DNA of 56,230 nucleotides from Azohydromonas australica DSM 1124 (GCF_000430725.1 NZ_KE387208.1:96800-153029); one strand, 5' to 3'; positions 16,866-25,316 are shown, numbered from the stretch's first letter. The notes: generated from the sequence alone by a model not told the origin. Translations and numbers: made by a program.

Positions 16866-17990
16866 TCACAGGGAGCGGCTGATGATTTCCTTCATGATCT
16901 CGGAAGTGCCGCCGTAGATGCGCGCCACCCGGGCATCGACCCAGGCACGGCCGACCTTGTACTCACTCATGAAGCCGTAGCCGCCGTGCAGTTGCAGCAG
17001 CTCGTCGAGCACCTTGCCCTGCATTTCCGAGCCCACGAGCTTGCACATTGCACCCACCTCGGGAGTGAGCTCGCCGCGCATGGCCTTGGCCAGGCAGTCG
17101 TCAACAAACACGCGCAGCATCGTGGCCTGGGCCTTGCACTCGGCGAGCTTGAACTTGGTGTTCTGGAAGTCGAACACGGTCTTGCCAAAGACGCGGCGGT
17201 CGCGCGTGTAGTCGATGGTTTCCTGCAGCAGCGCCTCGATCGAGGCCGCTGCGCGCAGCCCGATAATGGTGCGCTCCCAGGCCAGTTGGTGCGTGAGGTA
17301 GCCGAAACCCTTGTTTTCCTCTCCGAGCCGGTTGGCCACGGGCACGCGTACGTTGTCGAAGAACAGCTCCGACGTGTCCTGGCCCTTGAGACCGATCTTC
17401 TCCAGCAGTCGGCCCTTGGAGAAGCCAGGCCGGTCAGCCTCCACGCACACCAGCGTGAGGTCCTTGGCAGCGGGATCGAGCTTGGTGGCCGTGACCATCA
17501 GGTCGGCGTTGCCACCGTTGGTGATGAAGGTCTTCTGGCCATTGACGATGTAGTCGTCGCCGTCGCGGCGTGCGGTGGTGCGCATGCTGCGCAAGTCGCT
17601 GCCGATGCCGGGCTCGCTCATCGCGATGACGCCCACCGTCTCGCCGCTGACCATCCCGGGCAGCCAGCGCTGTTTCTGCTCCTCTGTGCCGTAGGCCACG
17701 ATGTACGGCGCGACGATCTCGGAGTGGGTCGTGAAGCCCACGGCCGTGGCGTTCACGCGCGCGAGCTCCTCGATCATCACGGCCGAGTGCCCGAAGTCGC
17801 CGCCGGCGCCACCGTACTCCTCGGGCACCGTCACGCACAGCAAGCCGGCGTCACCGGCCTTGCGCCACAGCGACTTGGGCACGATGCCGGCCTTTTCCCA
17901 TTCGTGCAGGTTCGGGGCGATCTCGCGCTCGATGAAGCGCCGGGCCTGCTCGCGGAACTGTTCGTGGTCTTCGCGGAATACGGGTCGCAT
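16866..17990 (-). CDS. acyl-CoA dehydrogenase (long-chain/isovaleryl-like base position)
   Basis: 374 residues, full length for the family. Visible elements: the FAD/substrate segment IAMSEPGIGSD (about 122-132), GQKTFITNG near 151-159, and the C-terminal GGYGFMSEY and YGGTSEIMKEI. At the position that carries the catalytic glutamate in medium-chain enzymes (YEGTxxI) there is Gly. Instead E239 in LAWER fits the alternative base position of long-chain and isovaleryl-CoA dehydrogenases. It introduces the alpha,beta double bond of an acyl-CoA and passes electrons to ETF, which is encoded further right (28345-30040). It is the last gene of a leftward run of beta-oxidation genes. Substrate chain length or branching cannot be fixed. 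Confidence 0.9.
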   Translation of the reverse strand: MRPVFREDHEQFREQARRFIEREIAPNLHEWEKAGIVPKSLWRKAGDAGLLCVTVPEEYGGAGGDFGHSAVMIEELARVNATAVGFTTHSEIVAPYIVAYGTEEQKQRWLPGMVSGETVGVIAMSEPGIGSDLRSMRTTARRDGDDYIVNGQKTFITNGGNADLMVTATKLDPAAKDLTLVCVEADRPGFSKGRLLEKIGLKGQDTSELFFDNVRVPVANRLGEENKGFGYLTHQLAWERTIIGLRAAASIEALLQETIDYTRDRRVFGKTVFDFQNTKFKLAECKAQATMLRVFVDDCLAKAMRGELTPEVGAMCKLVGSEMQGKVLDELLQLHGGYGFMSEYKVGRAWVDARVARIYGGTSEIMKEIISRSL

Positions 17991-18027
17991 GGTGAGTCTG
18001 TCTGGCTGTGTATCGGGGGTAGGGCGC

Positions 18028-18834
18028 TCAGCGGCCCGTGAACTGCGCAGGGCGCCGCTGCAGCATGGCGTTGACCGCTTCGAGGTGATCCTCGGTGTGG
18101 TGCGCCAGTGCCTGGTAGGCTGCCGAGAGCTCCAGCAGCGAGTCCAGGCGCATGTGCTGGCCCTCGCGCAGCAGCCGCTTGGTCAGGCGCAGCGCGTGAG
18201 CCGGGTTGGCCGCAATGCGTTGCGCCAGCGCCTGTGCGTGCTCCGCCAATGCCTCGCACGGCACCACTTCGGCCACCAGGCCCCACTCCAGCGCTCGGGC
18301 GGCGTTGATCGTGTCGCCGGTGAAGGCCATGAGGCTCGCCCTGGGCATGCCCACGATGCGGGGCAGCAGCCATGCCCCGCCATCGCCCGGCACGATGCCG
18401 ACCTTCACGAAGCTCTCGGCGAACAGGGCGCTGTCGGCCGCGATGCGGATGTCGCACATGCACGCCAGGTCCAGCCCGGCGCCGATGGCTGGCCCGTTGA
18501 TGGCAGCGATCACCGGCACGTCCAGCTCGTACAGGGCCAGCGGGATGCGCTGGATCGTGTTGCGATAGCTTTCGCGCACCTCGAAGGGGCTGCCGGCGAA
18601 GATGCCGCCGCGGTCGCGCATGTCCTTGACGTTGCCGCCGGCGCAAAAGGCGCTGCCTTCGCCGGTCAGCACCATCACCTTGACGGCAGGGTCACGTCGG
18701 ATGCTGCGGCACAGCTCCTCGAGCTCGTGCATCTGGGCGGGCTCGGTGAGCGCATTGCGCGTCTCGGGGCTGTTGAGCCGGGCGGTCAGCACCGCACCCT
18801 GGCGCTCGACGGCCAGGAACGGGGTCGTGGTCAT
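18028..18834 (-). CDS. enoyl-CoA hydratase/isomerase (crotonase) family protein
   Basis: 268 residues from the ATG at 18834, which overlaps the stop of the upstream acyl-CoA dehydrogenase by 4 nt (ATGA). The crotonase oxyanion-hole segments are present as FCAGGNVKDM and NGPAIGAGLDLA. The two glutamates of classical hydratases are not conserved: the first position is Asp (GAGLDLA), and the second is Phe in SFVKVGIVPGDGG, followed by a PGDGGAWLLPR segment. The fold is certain, but the reaction could be hydration, double-bond isomerisation or hydrolysis. The operon position, between three acyl-CoA dehydrogenases, favours action on an unusual enoyl-CoA in the same pathway. Confidence 0.88.
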   Translation of the reverse strand: MTTTPFLAVERQGAVLTARLNSPETRNALTEPAQMHELEELCRSIRRDPAVKVMVLTGEGSAFCAGGNVKDMRDRGGIFAGSPFEVRESYRNTIQRIPLALYELDVPVIAAINGPAIGAGLDLACMCDIRIAADSALFAESFVKVGIVPGDGGAWLLPRIVGMPRASLMAFTGDTINAARALEWGLVAEVVPCEALAEHAQALAQRIAANPAHALRLTKRLLREGQHMRLDSLLELSAAYQALAHHTEDHLEAVNAMLQRRPAQFTGR

Positions 18835-19892
18835 GCGATCTCTCCGAGGGTCAGATCCAGGCGGTTGGCGGTGACGGCCGGCCACAGCGACGTACTGCCG
18901 CCAGCGCATACCGCGCGGCCCAGGCGCTGTGCCCAGTGGCTAAGGTTGCCGAACTCGCTGCGCCAGCCCCACAGCCGACGGGTGGCCTGCTGCAGCGCGT
19001 GCTCATGGGTGAAGCCGATGGCACCGTGCACGGTGTGCGCCATGCCAGCCGCGACACCGGTGCCTTCGGCAGCACAGACCTTGGCCGCGGCGATGGCCCA
19101 GGCGTTGAGCTCGGTTGAGTTGCCGGCTTCGGCAAAGGCCGCCTCGGCAGCCACGGCCACGCAGCCGGTGTGCTGTGCCATCACCGCGAGCTGGTGCTGA
19201 ATGGCCTGGAACGAGGCCAGAGGCTTGCCGAATTGCACGCGCTCGCCGGCGTAGGTGGTGCTCATCTGGAGAATGGCTTCCAGTGCGCCCGCGGCCTGGG
19301 CGCTGCGCAGCATGGCGCCGCCCAGCCACAGAGCCTCGCCACTGAGGCCTTGCGGCAGCCCGGCACTGGCCACCGGTGCAATGGCGTCGAAGTGCAGTTC
19401 GTCGCGAGGCTCACCGGCAACGTTGGCACGTTCGGTGCACGTGGCACGGCTGCGCGGGAGCACGACCAGCACGGGATTGGCGTCGCCGACAATGGCCACG
19501 GCATGGTGGACGTTGCGTCCCCACGGCACGTCATGCAGCGTTCCGCTCACGCGCGAGCCTTCGAGCTTCAGCGTCGAGCGCGCGGCGATACCCAAAGGCT
19601 CGTTGCGTGCCTCCAGGCCGCAGTGTCCGAGCAGGGCGTTGGCCAGCAACGTCTCGGGCAGCGGCAAGGGCAGGGTGTGACGCCCGCAGGCGCGCACGAC
19701 GGGATACAGGTCCTCCCACGATGCGCCCGCGCCACCGAGCGCCTCCGGCGCCGCGGCGACTGCAAAGCCGGACTCCTCCAGCAGCGACCACAGGGCCTGC
19801 GGCCACTGGCCGGCCTCGCACGAGTTGACCAGTTCCGGCGTGACATGGTCGGCCAGCAGCCGTTCCATGGTGGATTCGAAGAGTTCACGCAT
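18831..19892 (-). CDS. divergent acyl-CoA dehydrogenase family protein
   Basis: 353 residues and clearly shorter and more divergent than the neighbouring acyl-CoA dehydrogenases. The N-terminal helical domain is recognisable (MERLLADHVTPELV, then ALGGAGASWEDLYPV). The C-terminal domain has the QFGKPLASFQAIQHQLAVMA and HGAIGFTHEHALQQATRRL signatures. The usual middle-domain motif (SEPxxGSD) and a clear catalytic glutamate are not evident. Such proteins often pair with a canonical acyl-CoA dehydrogenase as heteromers, for example in steroid side-chain degradation. The canonical partner here is the gene only 4 bp upstream (19897-21054). The heteromer is inference. Confidence 0.85.
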   Translation of the reverse strand: MRELFESTMERLLADHVTPELVNSCEAGQWPQALWSLLEESGFAVAAAPEALGGAGASWEDLYPVVRACGRHTLPLPLPETLLANALLGHCGLEARNEPLGIAARSTLKLEGSRVSGTLHDVPWGRNVHHAVAIVGDANPVLVVLPRSRATCTERANVAGEPRDELHFDAIAPVASAGLPQGLSGEALWLGGAMLRSAQAAGALEAILQMSTTYAGERVQFGKPLASFQAIQHQLAVMAQHTGCVAVAAEAAFAEAGNSTELNAWAIAAAKVCAAEGTGVAAGMAHTVHGAIGFTHEHALQQATRRLWGWRSEFGNLSHWAQRLGRAVCAGGSTSLWPAVTANRLDLTLGEIA

Positions 19893-19896
19893 GCTG

Positions 19897-21054
19897 CTAC
19901 CTCAGTCCCAGGCCGCGGGCGATGATGCCGCGCAGGATCTCGCGGGTGCCCCCGCGCAGCGAAAACGATGGCGCCATCTGCATCAACGCCGCCAGCACCT
20001 GGGCATGGTCGCTGCCGCCGCCGACGACTGGCGGCTCGTCAAGGACGGCCTGGGCCAGTTCCGGAATCTCCTGCTCGAAGGCTGTGCCCAGGTCCTTGAC
20101 GCAGGAGGCTGCCAATGCCGGGTTGGCGCCTGCGGCGAGTTCGGCCGTGACGGACAGAGACATCTGGCGCAGGCCTACCAGCCGCGCCACCAGGCGACCG
20201 ATTTCCTTGGCCTGCAGGGCGTCGGGACGGCGGCCGCAGGCGTCGATGAGCGTGTGCAGCAGCGCGATGCTGCTGAGGAAGCGCTCCGGCCCGCTGCGCT
20301 CGAAGGCGAGCTCGGCCGTGACCTGCTCCCAACCCTGGCCCTCGGCCCCCACCAGGGTGTCCTGGTCCAGGTGCACATTGTCGAAGAACACCTCGTTGAA
20401 GTGCTCGCCGCCGGCCAGGTCGCGTATGGGCCGCACAGTGACGCCGGGCGCCTGCAAGTCGATGATGAACTGCGACATGCCTTCGTGGCGGGCGGCTGTC
20501 TTGTCGCCCGTGCGCACGAGTGCAATCATGTACTGCGAGTAATGGGCGTTGGTGGTCCAGATCTTCTGGCCGTTGAGCACCCACCCGCCCTTGGCATCGG
20601 TCGAACGCACGGCACGGGTGCGGATCGATGCCAGATCGGAGCCCGAGTTGGGCTCGCTCATGCCGATGCAGAAGTACGTCTCGCCGCGGCAGATGCCGGG
20701 CAGGTACTTCTCGCGCTGGGCCTCGCTGCCGTAGCGAAGGATCAGCGGGCCGCTCTGGCGGTCGGCGATCCAGTGCGCCGACACTGGCGCGCCGGCGGCA
20801 AGCAGCTCCTCGATCACCACGTAGCGGGCCCAGGGGCCGGCCTCGTGGCCGCCGTAGCGGCGGGGCAGCGCCATGCCGAGCCAGCCGCGCCGGCCGAGCT
20901 CGCGACTGAAGGCCGGGTCGGCGCCCATCCAGGAGTCGGCGCGGCGCAAGGGCGGACGCTCTTTGAGCGCCTCGGCCAGGAAAGAACGGACCTGCTCGCG
21001 CAGCGCCTGGGCCTCGGCAGGAATGTGGTGATGTCGGAATGCGATGGCTGTCAT
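19897..21054 (-). CDS. acyl-CoA dehydrogenase (probable partner of the next gene)
   Basis: 385 residues. Visible are the FAD/substrate segment IGMSEPNSGSDLASIRT, NGQKIWTTNAHYSQYM, and a C-terminal GGTREILRGIIARGLGLR. A glutamate in ELAFERSGPERFL is a good candidate base. The TTNAHYS pattern is typical of dehydrogenases acting on bulky acyl-CoAs such as steroid or cyclic side chains, though this does not prove a substrate. It starts 69 bp downstream of the amidohydrolase stop and is followed after 4 bp by the divergent acyl-CoA dehydrogenase gene, so all belong to one leftward operon. Confidence 0.9.
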   Translation of the reverse strand: MTAIAFRHHHIPAEAQALREQVRSFLAEALKERPPLRRADSWMGADPAFSRELGRRGWLGMALPRRYGGHEAGPWARYVVIEELLAAGAPVSAHWIADRQSGPLILRYGSEAQREKYLPGICRGETYFCIGMSEPNSGSDLASIRTRAVRSTDAKGGWVLNGQKIWTTNAHYSQYMIALVRTGDKTAARHEGMSQFIIDLQAPGVTVRPIRDLAGGEHFNEVFFDNVHLDQDTLVGAEGQGWEQVTAELAFERSGPERFLSSIALLHTLIDACGRRPDALQAKEIGRLVARLVGLRQMSLSVTAELAAGANPALAASCVKDLGTAFEQEIPELAQAVLDEPPVVGGGSDHAQVLAALMQMAPSFSLRGGTREILRGIIARGLGLR

Positions 21055-21123
21055 GTTCTTGCCTGGTGGGGCGCGGTGCCGGGCTGCTGGCGCCCGGCAC
21101 CGCGCCGCGACAGCGTCAGTGCT

Positions 21124-22431
21124 TCAGAGCGCGGTCCCGGCGTCCGCGGAGGCGAACATGCGGTTGATGTCGCCGGAGGTCACGGGCTTGTTCGGATCGC
21201 GCACCGGCGCGGCGCCGCCCAGGCCCAGTGCGGGCTCGATGCTCACATGCGTGGCCTGTGCGCGCAGCGCGCCAACCGTGCAGTTCTCGCGCCCGAGGAT
21301 GGCAAACGGGTCGTACGAGAACTCGCGCATGGCATTGAGGTGGCTGATCTTGTCGATGATCTCGGGCGACAAATGCTTGGCCTGGGCCCAGAACACATCC
21401 GCGGAGTGCGGCCAGGTGCAATCCGAGTGCGGGTAGTCGCACTCCCAGGTGACCTTGTCGACGTTGATCGAATCCAGGTTCTTCAGGCCGAAGGCGTCCT
21501 CGATGAAGCAGGTGATGACGTGCTCGTTGAAGATGTCGCTGGGCTTCTTGTCACCGAAGTTGGACATCGTCCAGGCATGGTGGTGGCTGTGCGTGAAGTC
21601 CGCACGCTCGAGCAGGTACGGGATCCAGCCGATGCCGCCCTCGGACAGCGCCATGCGCAGCTTGGGGTACTTCTTCCACATCGGCGCCCAGATCCAGTCG
21701 GCCGCCGAGTTGGCGATCGAGATCGGCATCGACGTGATCCAGGCGTCGATCGGAGACTCCTCGGAGGCGTGCGCTGCCTTGGCACCCGTGCCGATGTGGC
21801 AGCAGATCACCACGTCGTTGTCGGCGCAGGCCTTCCACAGCGGGTCCCAGTGGTCGTTGTGGATGGAGGGGTAGCCGTGCACGGTGGGGTTGTCCGACAG
21901 CGTCAACGCATGCACGCCCTGCTTGGCCATGCGCTCGACTTCGGCGGCAGCGGCCTGCATGTCCCACCAGGGCACCATTAGCAGCGGGATGAAGCGGCCG
22001 GGCGCGGCGTTGCACCAGTCGTGCAGGTGCCAGTCGTTGTAGGCCTGGATGGCCGCCAGCGAGACGCCGCGGTCCTCGTAGCTCTGGAAGCGCTGGCCGG
22101 CAAAGCCGGGGAAAGTGGGGAAGCACAGCGAGCCCAGCACGCCGTTGGCGTTCATGTCGTCCACGCGTGCCTTGATGTCCCAGGTGCCGCGGCGCATGTG
22201 CTCGTAGCCCAGGGGCTCCATGCCGTACTCCTCCTTGGGACGGCCCACCACGGAGTTCAGGCCCATGTAGCCCGTGGCGCGCTCCTCGAACACCCAGACG
22301 TCGCGCCCGTTCCTCTGCACCACTTGAGGCTCGCGGCCCTTGTACTTGGCCGGCATGTGGCGGGTGAACGCATTGGGCGGTTCGATCACGTGGTCGTCGA
22401 CGCTGACGAGGATGACATCTTCAAGCTTCAT
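21124..22431 (-). CDS. amidohydrolase family protein (COG2159 type)
   Basis: 435 residues from the ATG at 22431, which has GGGAG upstream; an in-frame ATG at 22452 is less well placed. The start VSVDDHVIEPPNAF carries the D-x-H metal motif seen in the amidohydrolase-2 family. Further candidate ligands are the histidines in CCHIGTG and THSHHHAWTM and an Asp in ECDYPHSD. Members hydrolyse or decarboxylate aromatic ring-cleavage products and related acids. It is the first gene of the leftward operon, with a promoter at 22498-22526. Together with the ring-cleavage dioxygenase encoded divergently, it is a candidate for processing a ring-opened or lactone intermediate. The exact reaction is unknown. 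Confidence 0.85.
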   Translation of the reverse strand: MKLEDVILVSVDDHVIEPPNAFTRHMPAKYKGREPQVVQRNGRDVWVFEERATGYMGLNSVVGRPKEEYGMEPLGYEHMRRGTWDIKARVDDMNANGVLGSLCFPTFPGFAGQRFQSYEDRGVSLAAIQAYNDWHLHDWCNAAPGRFIPLLMVPWWDMQAAAAEVERMAKQGVHALTLSDNPTVHGYPSIHNDHWDPLWKACADNDVVICCHIGTGAKAAHASEESPIDAWITSMPISIANSAADWIWAPMWKKYPKLRMALSEGGIGWIPYLLERADFTHSHHHAWTMSNFGDKKPSDIFNEHVITCFIEDAFGLKNLDSINVDKVTWECDYPHSDCTWPHSADVFWAQAKHLSPEIIDKISHLNAMREFSYDPFAILGRENCTVGALRAQATHVSIEPALGLGGAAPVRDPNKPVTSGDINRMFASADAGTAL

Positions 22432-22497
22432 CGGGTACTCCCGTGCGGACAAGGCCGGCGCAGGGGCGCCGACTGGGTTGATCGGAAACGATGCCGA

Positions 22498-22526
22498 ATG
22501 CTAGATCAATAATTGGACACTTTCAA
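22498..22526 (-). promoter_or_regulatory. sigma70-type promoter of the amidohydrolase/acyl-CoA dehydrogenase operon
   Basis: On the minus strand, -35 TTGAAA (22521-22526), a 17-nt spacer, and -10 TAGCAT (22498-22503), about 60 bp upstream of the amidohydrolase start. It sits in an AT-rich patch unlike the flanking DNA. The IclR-type motif at 22535-22546 lies just upstream of the -35. Confidence 0.65.
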
Positions 22527-22534
22527 TGATTGTG

Positions 22535-22546
22535 TTCATATGCAAA
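22535..22546 (-). promoter_or_regulatory. candidate IclR-family operator, site 1
   Basis: Reads TTTGCATATGAA on the minus strand. A near copy, TGTGCATATCAA, lies in the ferredoxin leader at 23709-23720. Its place 8 bp upstream of the -35 suits an activator. Sharing of the motif is seen; binding by the IclR protein encoded between the two sites is inference. Confidence 0.4.
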
Positions 22547-22687
22547 CCCTAGCATTGCGTTTGCGGGAAGGGACCGCGCAACGATCAGTGCGGCCATGGG
22601 CAATCCAGCCAAGGCCCGCAAGGGGACTCCGGCTATGGACGGGCAAGCTGGGAAAAAGGCAAGCCAAGCGCCGCAGGGGCGCTCGGC

Positions 22688-23524
22688 TCAGTAGAGAACG
22701 GATTCGAGGCGGTGGCCGAGGTCGCGCAGCGCGTCACCCAGGGCGTCGATCTCGGCCTCGTCGCGCTGGCCGCGGATCGACACGGCAGAGATGGTGTACG
22801 CCATGTTGGCGCTGGGGTCGCACACGGGCGCGGCGATCGCCACCACGCCGGCGGCGAAGTAACCGTCATCGATGGCCCAGCCGCGCCGGCGCGCGCGGTT
22901 GACCTCGCGCAAGTAGGTCTCGAAGGACAGCGGGCGCGCCCAGCGCATCTCTTCGAAGGCCCGGCGCAATGCCTCCTCGCTCAGCCCCATGCGGCTTGCG
23001 AACAGGCGGCCGCTGGCGCCCATGAGAATGGGCAAGCGCTGGCCCGCAGGCATGTCGATGCGCAGGTCCGTCGGGCTGGACTCGGAACTCACCAGGACGA
23101 TGCGGTCCTCACCCATGCGGCGCCACAGCGTTACCGTGACGCTGTGGCGCGCCGCCAGTTCGTGCATGAGGGGCTGTGCCATCTGCACGCGCTGCCCCTG
23201 CGTGACGAGCTGCTCCACCAGGCGCGCCAGCCCCAGCCCCGCCGAGTAGGTCTTGGACAGCGCGTTGAAATCCACCACGTCCTCGGCCACCAGCGTGCGC
23301 AGGATGTTGAAGCAAGTGCTGGGGTTGATGGAGAGATGCCGGGCGATATCGCTCGCGCGCTCGGGTGAGCCCTTCTGCGCCAGGTAGCGCAGGATGCGCA
23401 CGGCGTTGACCACCGGCTTGACGATCACGCCGGCACCAGCTCCTTTGCCCGTGGACGACGAGGACATCGAGGAGTCGGCCGCCTCGGCGGGATCGGAAGA
23501 GGAAGATGAGGTTTCGAGCTTCAT
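22688..23524 (-). CDS. IclR-family transcriptional regulator
   Basis: 278 residues from the ATG at 23524; an in-frame extension upstream runs through intergenic sequence and is not supported. A Ser/Asp/Gly-rich N-terminal tail (about 35 residues) precedes the winged helix: VNAVRILRYLAQKGSPERASDIARHLSI, then NPSTCFNILRTLVAED. The effector-binding domain follows, with the typical IAAPVCD segment. IclR proteins in aromatic catabolism bind pathway intermediates and act as activators or repressors. The gene lies between the leftward amidohydrolase operon and the divergent ferredoxin/dioxygenase pair. Both have a similar TGCATAT element in their control regions, so it probably controls both. Confidence 0.9.
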   Translation of the reverse strand: MKLETSSSSSDPAEAADSSMSSSSTGKGAGAGVIVKPVVNAVRILRYLAQKGSPERASDIARHLSINPSTCFNILRTLVAEDVVDFNALSKTYSAGLGLARLVEQLVTQGQRVQMAQPLMHELAARHSVTVTLWRRMGEDRIVLVSSESSPTDLRIDMPAGQRLPILMGASGRLFASRMGLSEEALRRAFEEMRWARPLSFETYLREVNRARRRGWAIDDGYFAAGVVAIAAPVCDPSANMAYTISAVSIRGQRDEAEIDALGDALRDLGHRLESVLY

Positions 23525-23688
23525 GATCGGGACAGTGCGTTCAAATTCTAAGGCTAGGATGAGTTTCTCCAATGCGAAAAAACCCGTCCGCGCCTGGAAG
23601 GCGCCGTCCTCTATCGGGGAGAGCGCACGCCCTGCGACTTCTTGCACTGGACGGACGTGCCGAATCAGGGAGAACCCTGGTTTAAAAA

Positions 23689-23720
23689 TGCACACTTTAT
23701 GGAAAGATGTGCATATCAAT
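23689..23720. promoter_or_regulatory. candidate IclR-family operator, site 2 (inverted repeat)
   Basis: Perfect 7-bp inverted repeat ATGCACA (23689-23695) and TGTGCAT (23709-23715) with 13 bp between. The right arm continues as TGTGCATATCAA, like site 1. It lies 46-72 bp before the ferredoxin start and in the divergent region with the IclR gene, where an autoregulatory site is expected. Confidence 0.5.
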
Positions 23721-23760
23721 GGACGCCGTCAACGTGGGCGGCCCGAACGAAGGAGACAAC

Positions 23761-23988
23761 ATGAGCACCACCGGCAAGGCTATCCAGTTGCGAGTCACGG
23801 CCGATCGCAGCCGCTGCTGCGGCTACGGCCTGTGCGCGCAGATGTGCCCGCAGTTGTACAAGCTCGACGAGAACGGCCTTGTCGTGCTGGAGACCGACAT
23901 GGTGCCGGCCGGCATGGAAGAAGAGGCCCGCGAGGGCGCCGCGGCCTGCCCGGCGGAGGCCATCCTCATCGAGGAAGTGCAGGGCTGA
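23761..23988 (+). CDS. small ferredoxin (single [3Fe-4S] or [4Fe-4S])
   Basis: 75 residues from the ATG at 23761, preceded by AAGGAG. Cysteines lie at C19, C20, C25, C29 and C63, in CCGYGLCAQMCP and ACPAEAI. C19-x5-C25-x3-C29 with the distant C63-Pro is the pattern of small single-cluster ferredoxins that often serve cytochromes P450 or oxygenases. The gene is followed after 35 bp by an extradiol dioxygenase, so one possible role is re-reduction of that enzyme's inactivated iron, as XylT does for catechol 2,3-dioxygenase; XylT itself is of a different [2Fe-2S] type. Another role is as electron donor to an oxygenase encoded elsewhere. No reductase is adjacent. Confidence 0.85.
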   Translation: MSTTGKAIQLRVTADRSRCCGYGLCAQMCPQLYKLDENGLVVLETDMVPAGMEEEAREGAAACPAEAILIEEVQG

Positions 23989-24023
23989 GCCCGCACCCCG
24001 TTCCCAACAGGAGACACAGCAGC

Positions 24024-24986
24024 GTGGACATCATCGGCATCGGCTACCTGGGCTTCGAGAGCGCCCGGATCGAGGAGTGGCGGACCTATGGTCCGCAGGT
24101 GCTGGGCTTTCAGGTCGGTGCCTCGCCCGAGGCCGATCCCGAGTCGCTGTACTTCCGGATCGACGACCGGCGCCATCGCTTTGCCTTCCATCCCGGCCAG
24201 AGGGAGCGCTTGGCCTACATCGGTTGGGAAGCGCGCGGCAAGCTGGAATTCGAAGCCGCAGTGCGGCGGCTGCGCGAGGCGGGCGTGGACGTCACCGAAG
24301 GTGATGTCGCGCTGTGCGAGCTGCGCGGCGTCAAGGCCGTTGTTCGCTTCCGCGACCCCGTGGGCTACCAGCACGAGCTGTTCTACGCCCAGAAATGGAT
24401 GCCGCGCTCGTTCCAGAGCGGTCGGCCCCACGGGGGCTTCGTGGCCGATGGACGTGGCCTGGGACACGTGGTGCTGATCACGCCAGAGTTCACGCCAGAG
24501 CTGGAGCACTTCCTCACCGAGGTCATGGGCTTCCACTACTACGGCGCCGGCGCGGGCAAGGGCAAGACGGCTTTCTACCGCACCAAGCTCAACAACTACA
24601 CCAGCCACGACATTGCCTATGGGCACGGGCCCGGCAAGATGGGCATCCAGCACATCGGGCTGTTCGTCAAGTCGCTGCGCGACGTGGGCGAGACCTATGA
24701 CATCGTCAAGCAGCGCAATCTGCCGATGATGATGACGCTGGGCCAGCACACACAGGACCCGCACGTCTCCTTCTACCACTTCTCCCCGAGCGGCTTTGCC
24801 TTCGAAGTGATCACGGAGCTCGAACCGTGGCATCACGATGGTTTCGAGCTCAACCCCGAGAAGCTCAGTACCTGGGGCCACGAAGTCGTGGGTCCCATCC
24901 TCGGCCCGAGCGTCCGCTCGCCGCAGGAGGTGCTCGATGCCGAGGGCTTGGCGATCCTGGAGCGTAACAAGCACCGGCATGCCTGA
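24024..24986 (+). CDS. type I extradiol ring-cleavage dioxygenase (vicinal oxygen chelate fold)
   Basis: 320 residues from the GTG at 24024, with AGGAG 10 nt upstream; the much longer in-frame extension crosses the ferredoxin gene and is rejected. Two tandem VOC modules are visible (residues about 1-140 and 145-290). The iron ligands of the second module appear as H in GLGHVVLI, H in IQHIGLFV and E in FAFEVITE. The nearby HVSFYHFSPSG carries the conserved active-site histidine and tyrosine. This is the layout of 2,3-dihydroxybiphenyl and related catechol dioxygenases. It cleaves a catecholic ring next to a hydroxyl using O2 and Fe(II). The natural diol cannot be told from sequence. Confidence 0.9.
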   Translation: MDIIGIGYLGFESARIEEWRTYGPQVLGFQVGASPEADPESLYFRIDDRRHRFAFHPGQRERLAYIGWEARGKLEFEAAVRRLREAGVDVTEGDVALCELRGVKAVVRFRDPVGYQHELFYAQKWMPRSFQSGRPHGGFVADGRGLGHVVLITPEFTPELEHFLTEVMGFHYYGAGAGKGKTAFYRTKLNNYTSHDIAYGHGPGKMGIQHIGLFVKSLRDVGETYDIVKQRNLPMMMTLGQHTQDPHVSFYHFSPSGFAFEVITELEPWHHDGFELNPEKLSTWGHEVVGPILGPSVRSPQEVLDAEGLAILERNKHRHA

Positions 24987-25050
24987 AGCGGCGGCGCTGA
25001 CCGGACGCTGAATTGCAGTCTGTCTCCTTCCCGGCCTTCTGCGGGATTTG

Positions 25051-25089
25051 GCCCGGCACAGGACCTGAAGTCCTGGCCGGGCTCTTTTT
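25051..25089 (+). terminator. intrinsic terminator after the dioxygenase gene
   Basis: Stem of GCCCGGC (25051-25057) with GCCGGGC (25076-25082), extended by CAGGAC (25059-25064) with GTCCTG (25070-25075). There is one bulged A and a 5-nt loop, then TCTTTTTG. It lies 65 bp downstream of the dioxygenase stop, in the convergent gap with the leftward SDR gene. Confidence 0.88.
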
Positions 25090-25316
25090 GCTCCGGATGC
25101 CGTAAGTGCGGCCTCGACAGGCAGGTAGACAGCGACAGTCGGTGTCCCGGGAAAAGACCATTCCGGGATGGATGGGTGGTCAGTTGCGCAAGGCTCGGTG
25201 GAGCGCCGGCGACATTGACGCCGCCGCGCCTGATGTGTCTCGCCGTTGGTGTGAAGCGCGGTGGATCGTTGGTATGGGCCTCGTGGCCGGACCTGCCACT
25301 GGACCGGCCGCGACCC

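Noticed and set aside
23394..24023. N-terminal extension of the dioxygenase frame through the ferredoxin gene.
   Set aside because: The dioxygenase family begins at the GTG at 24024 with its own ribosome-binding site. The extension overlaps another gene in a different frame.
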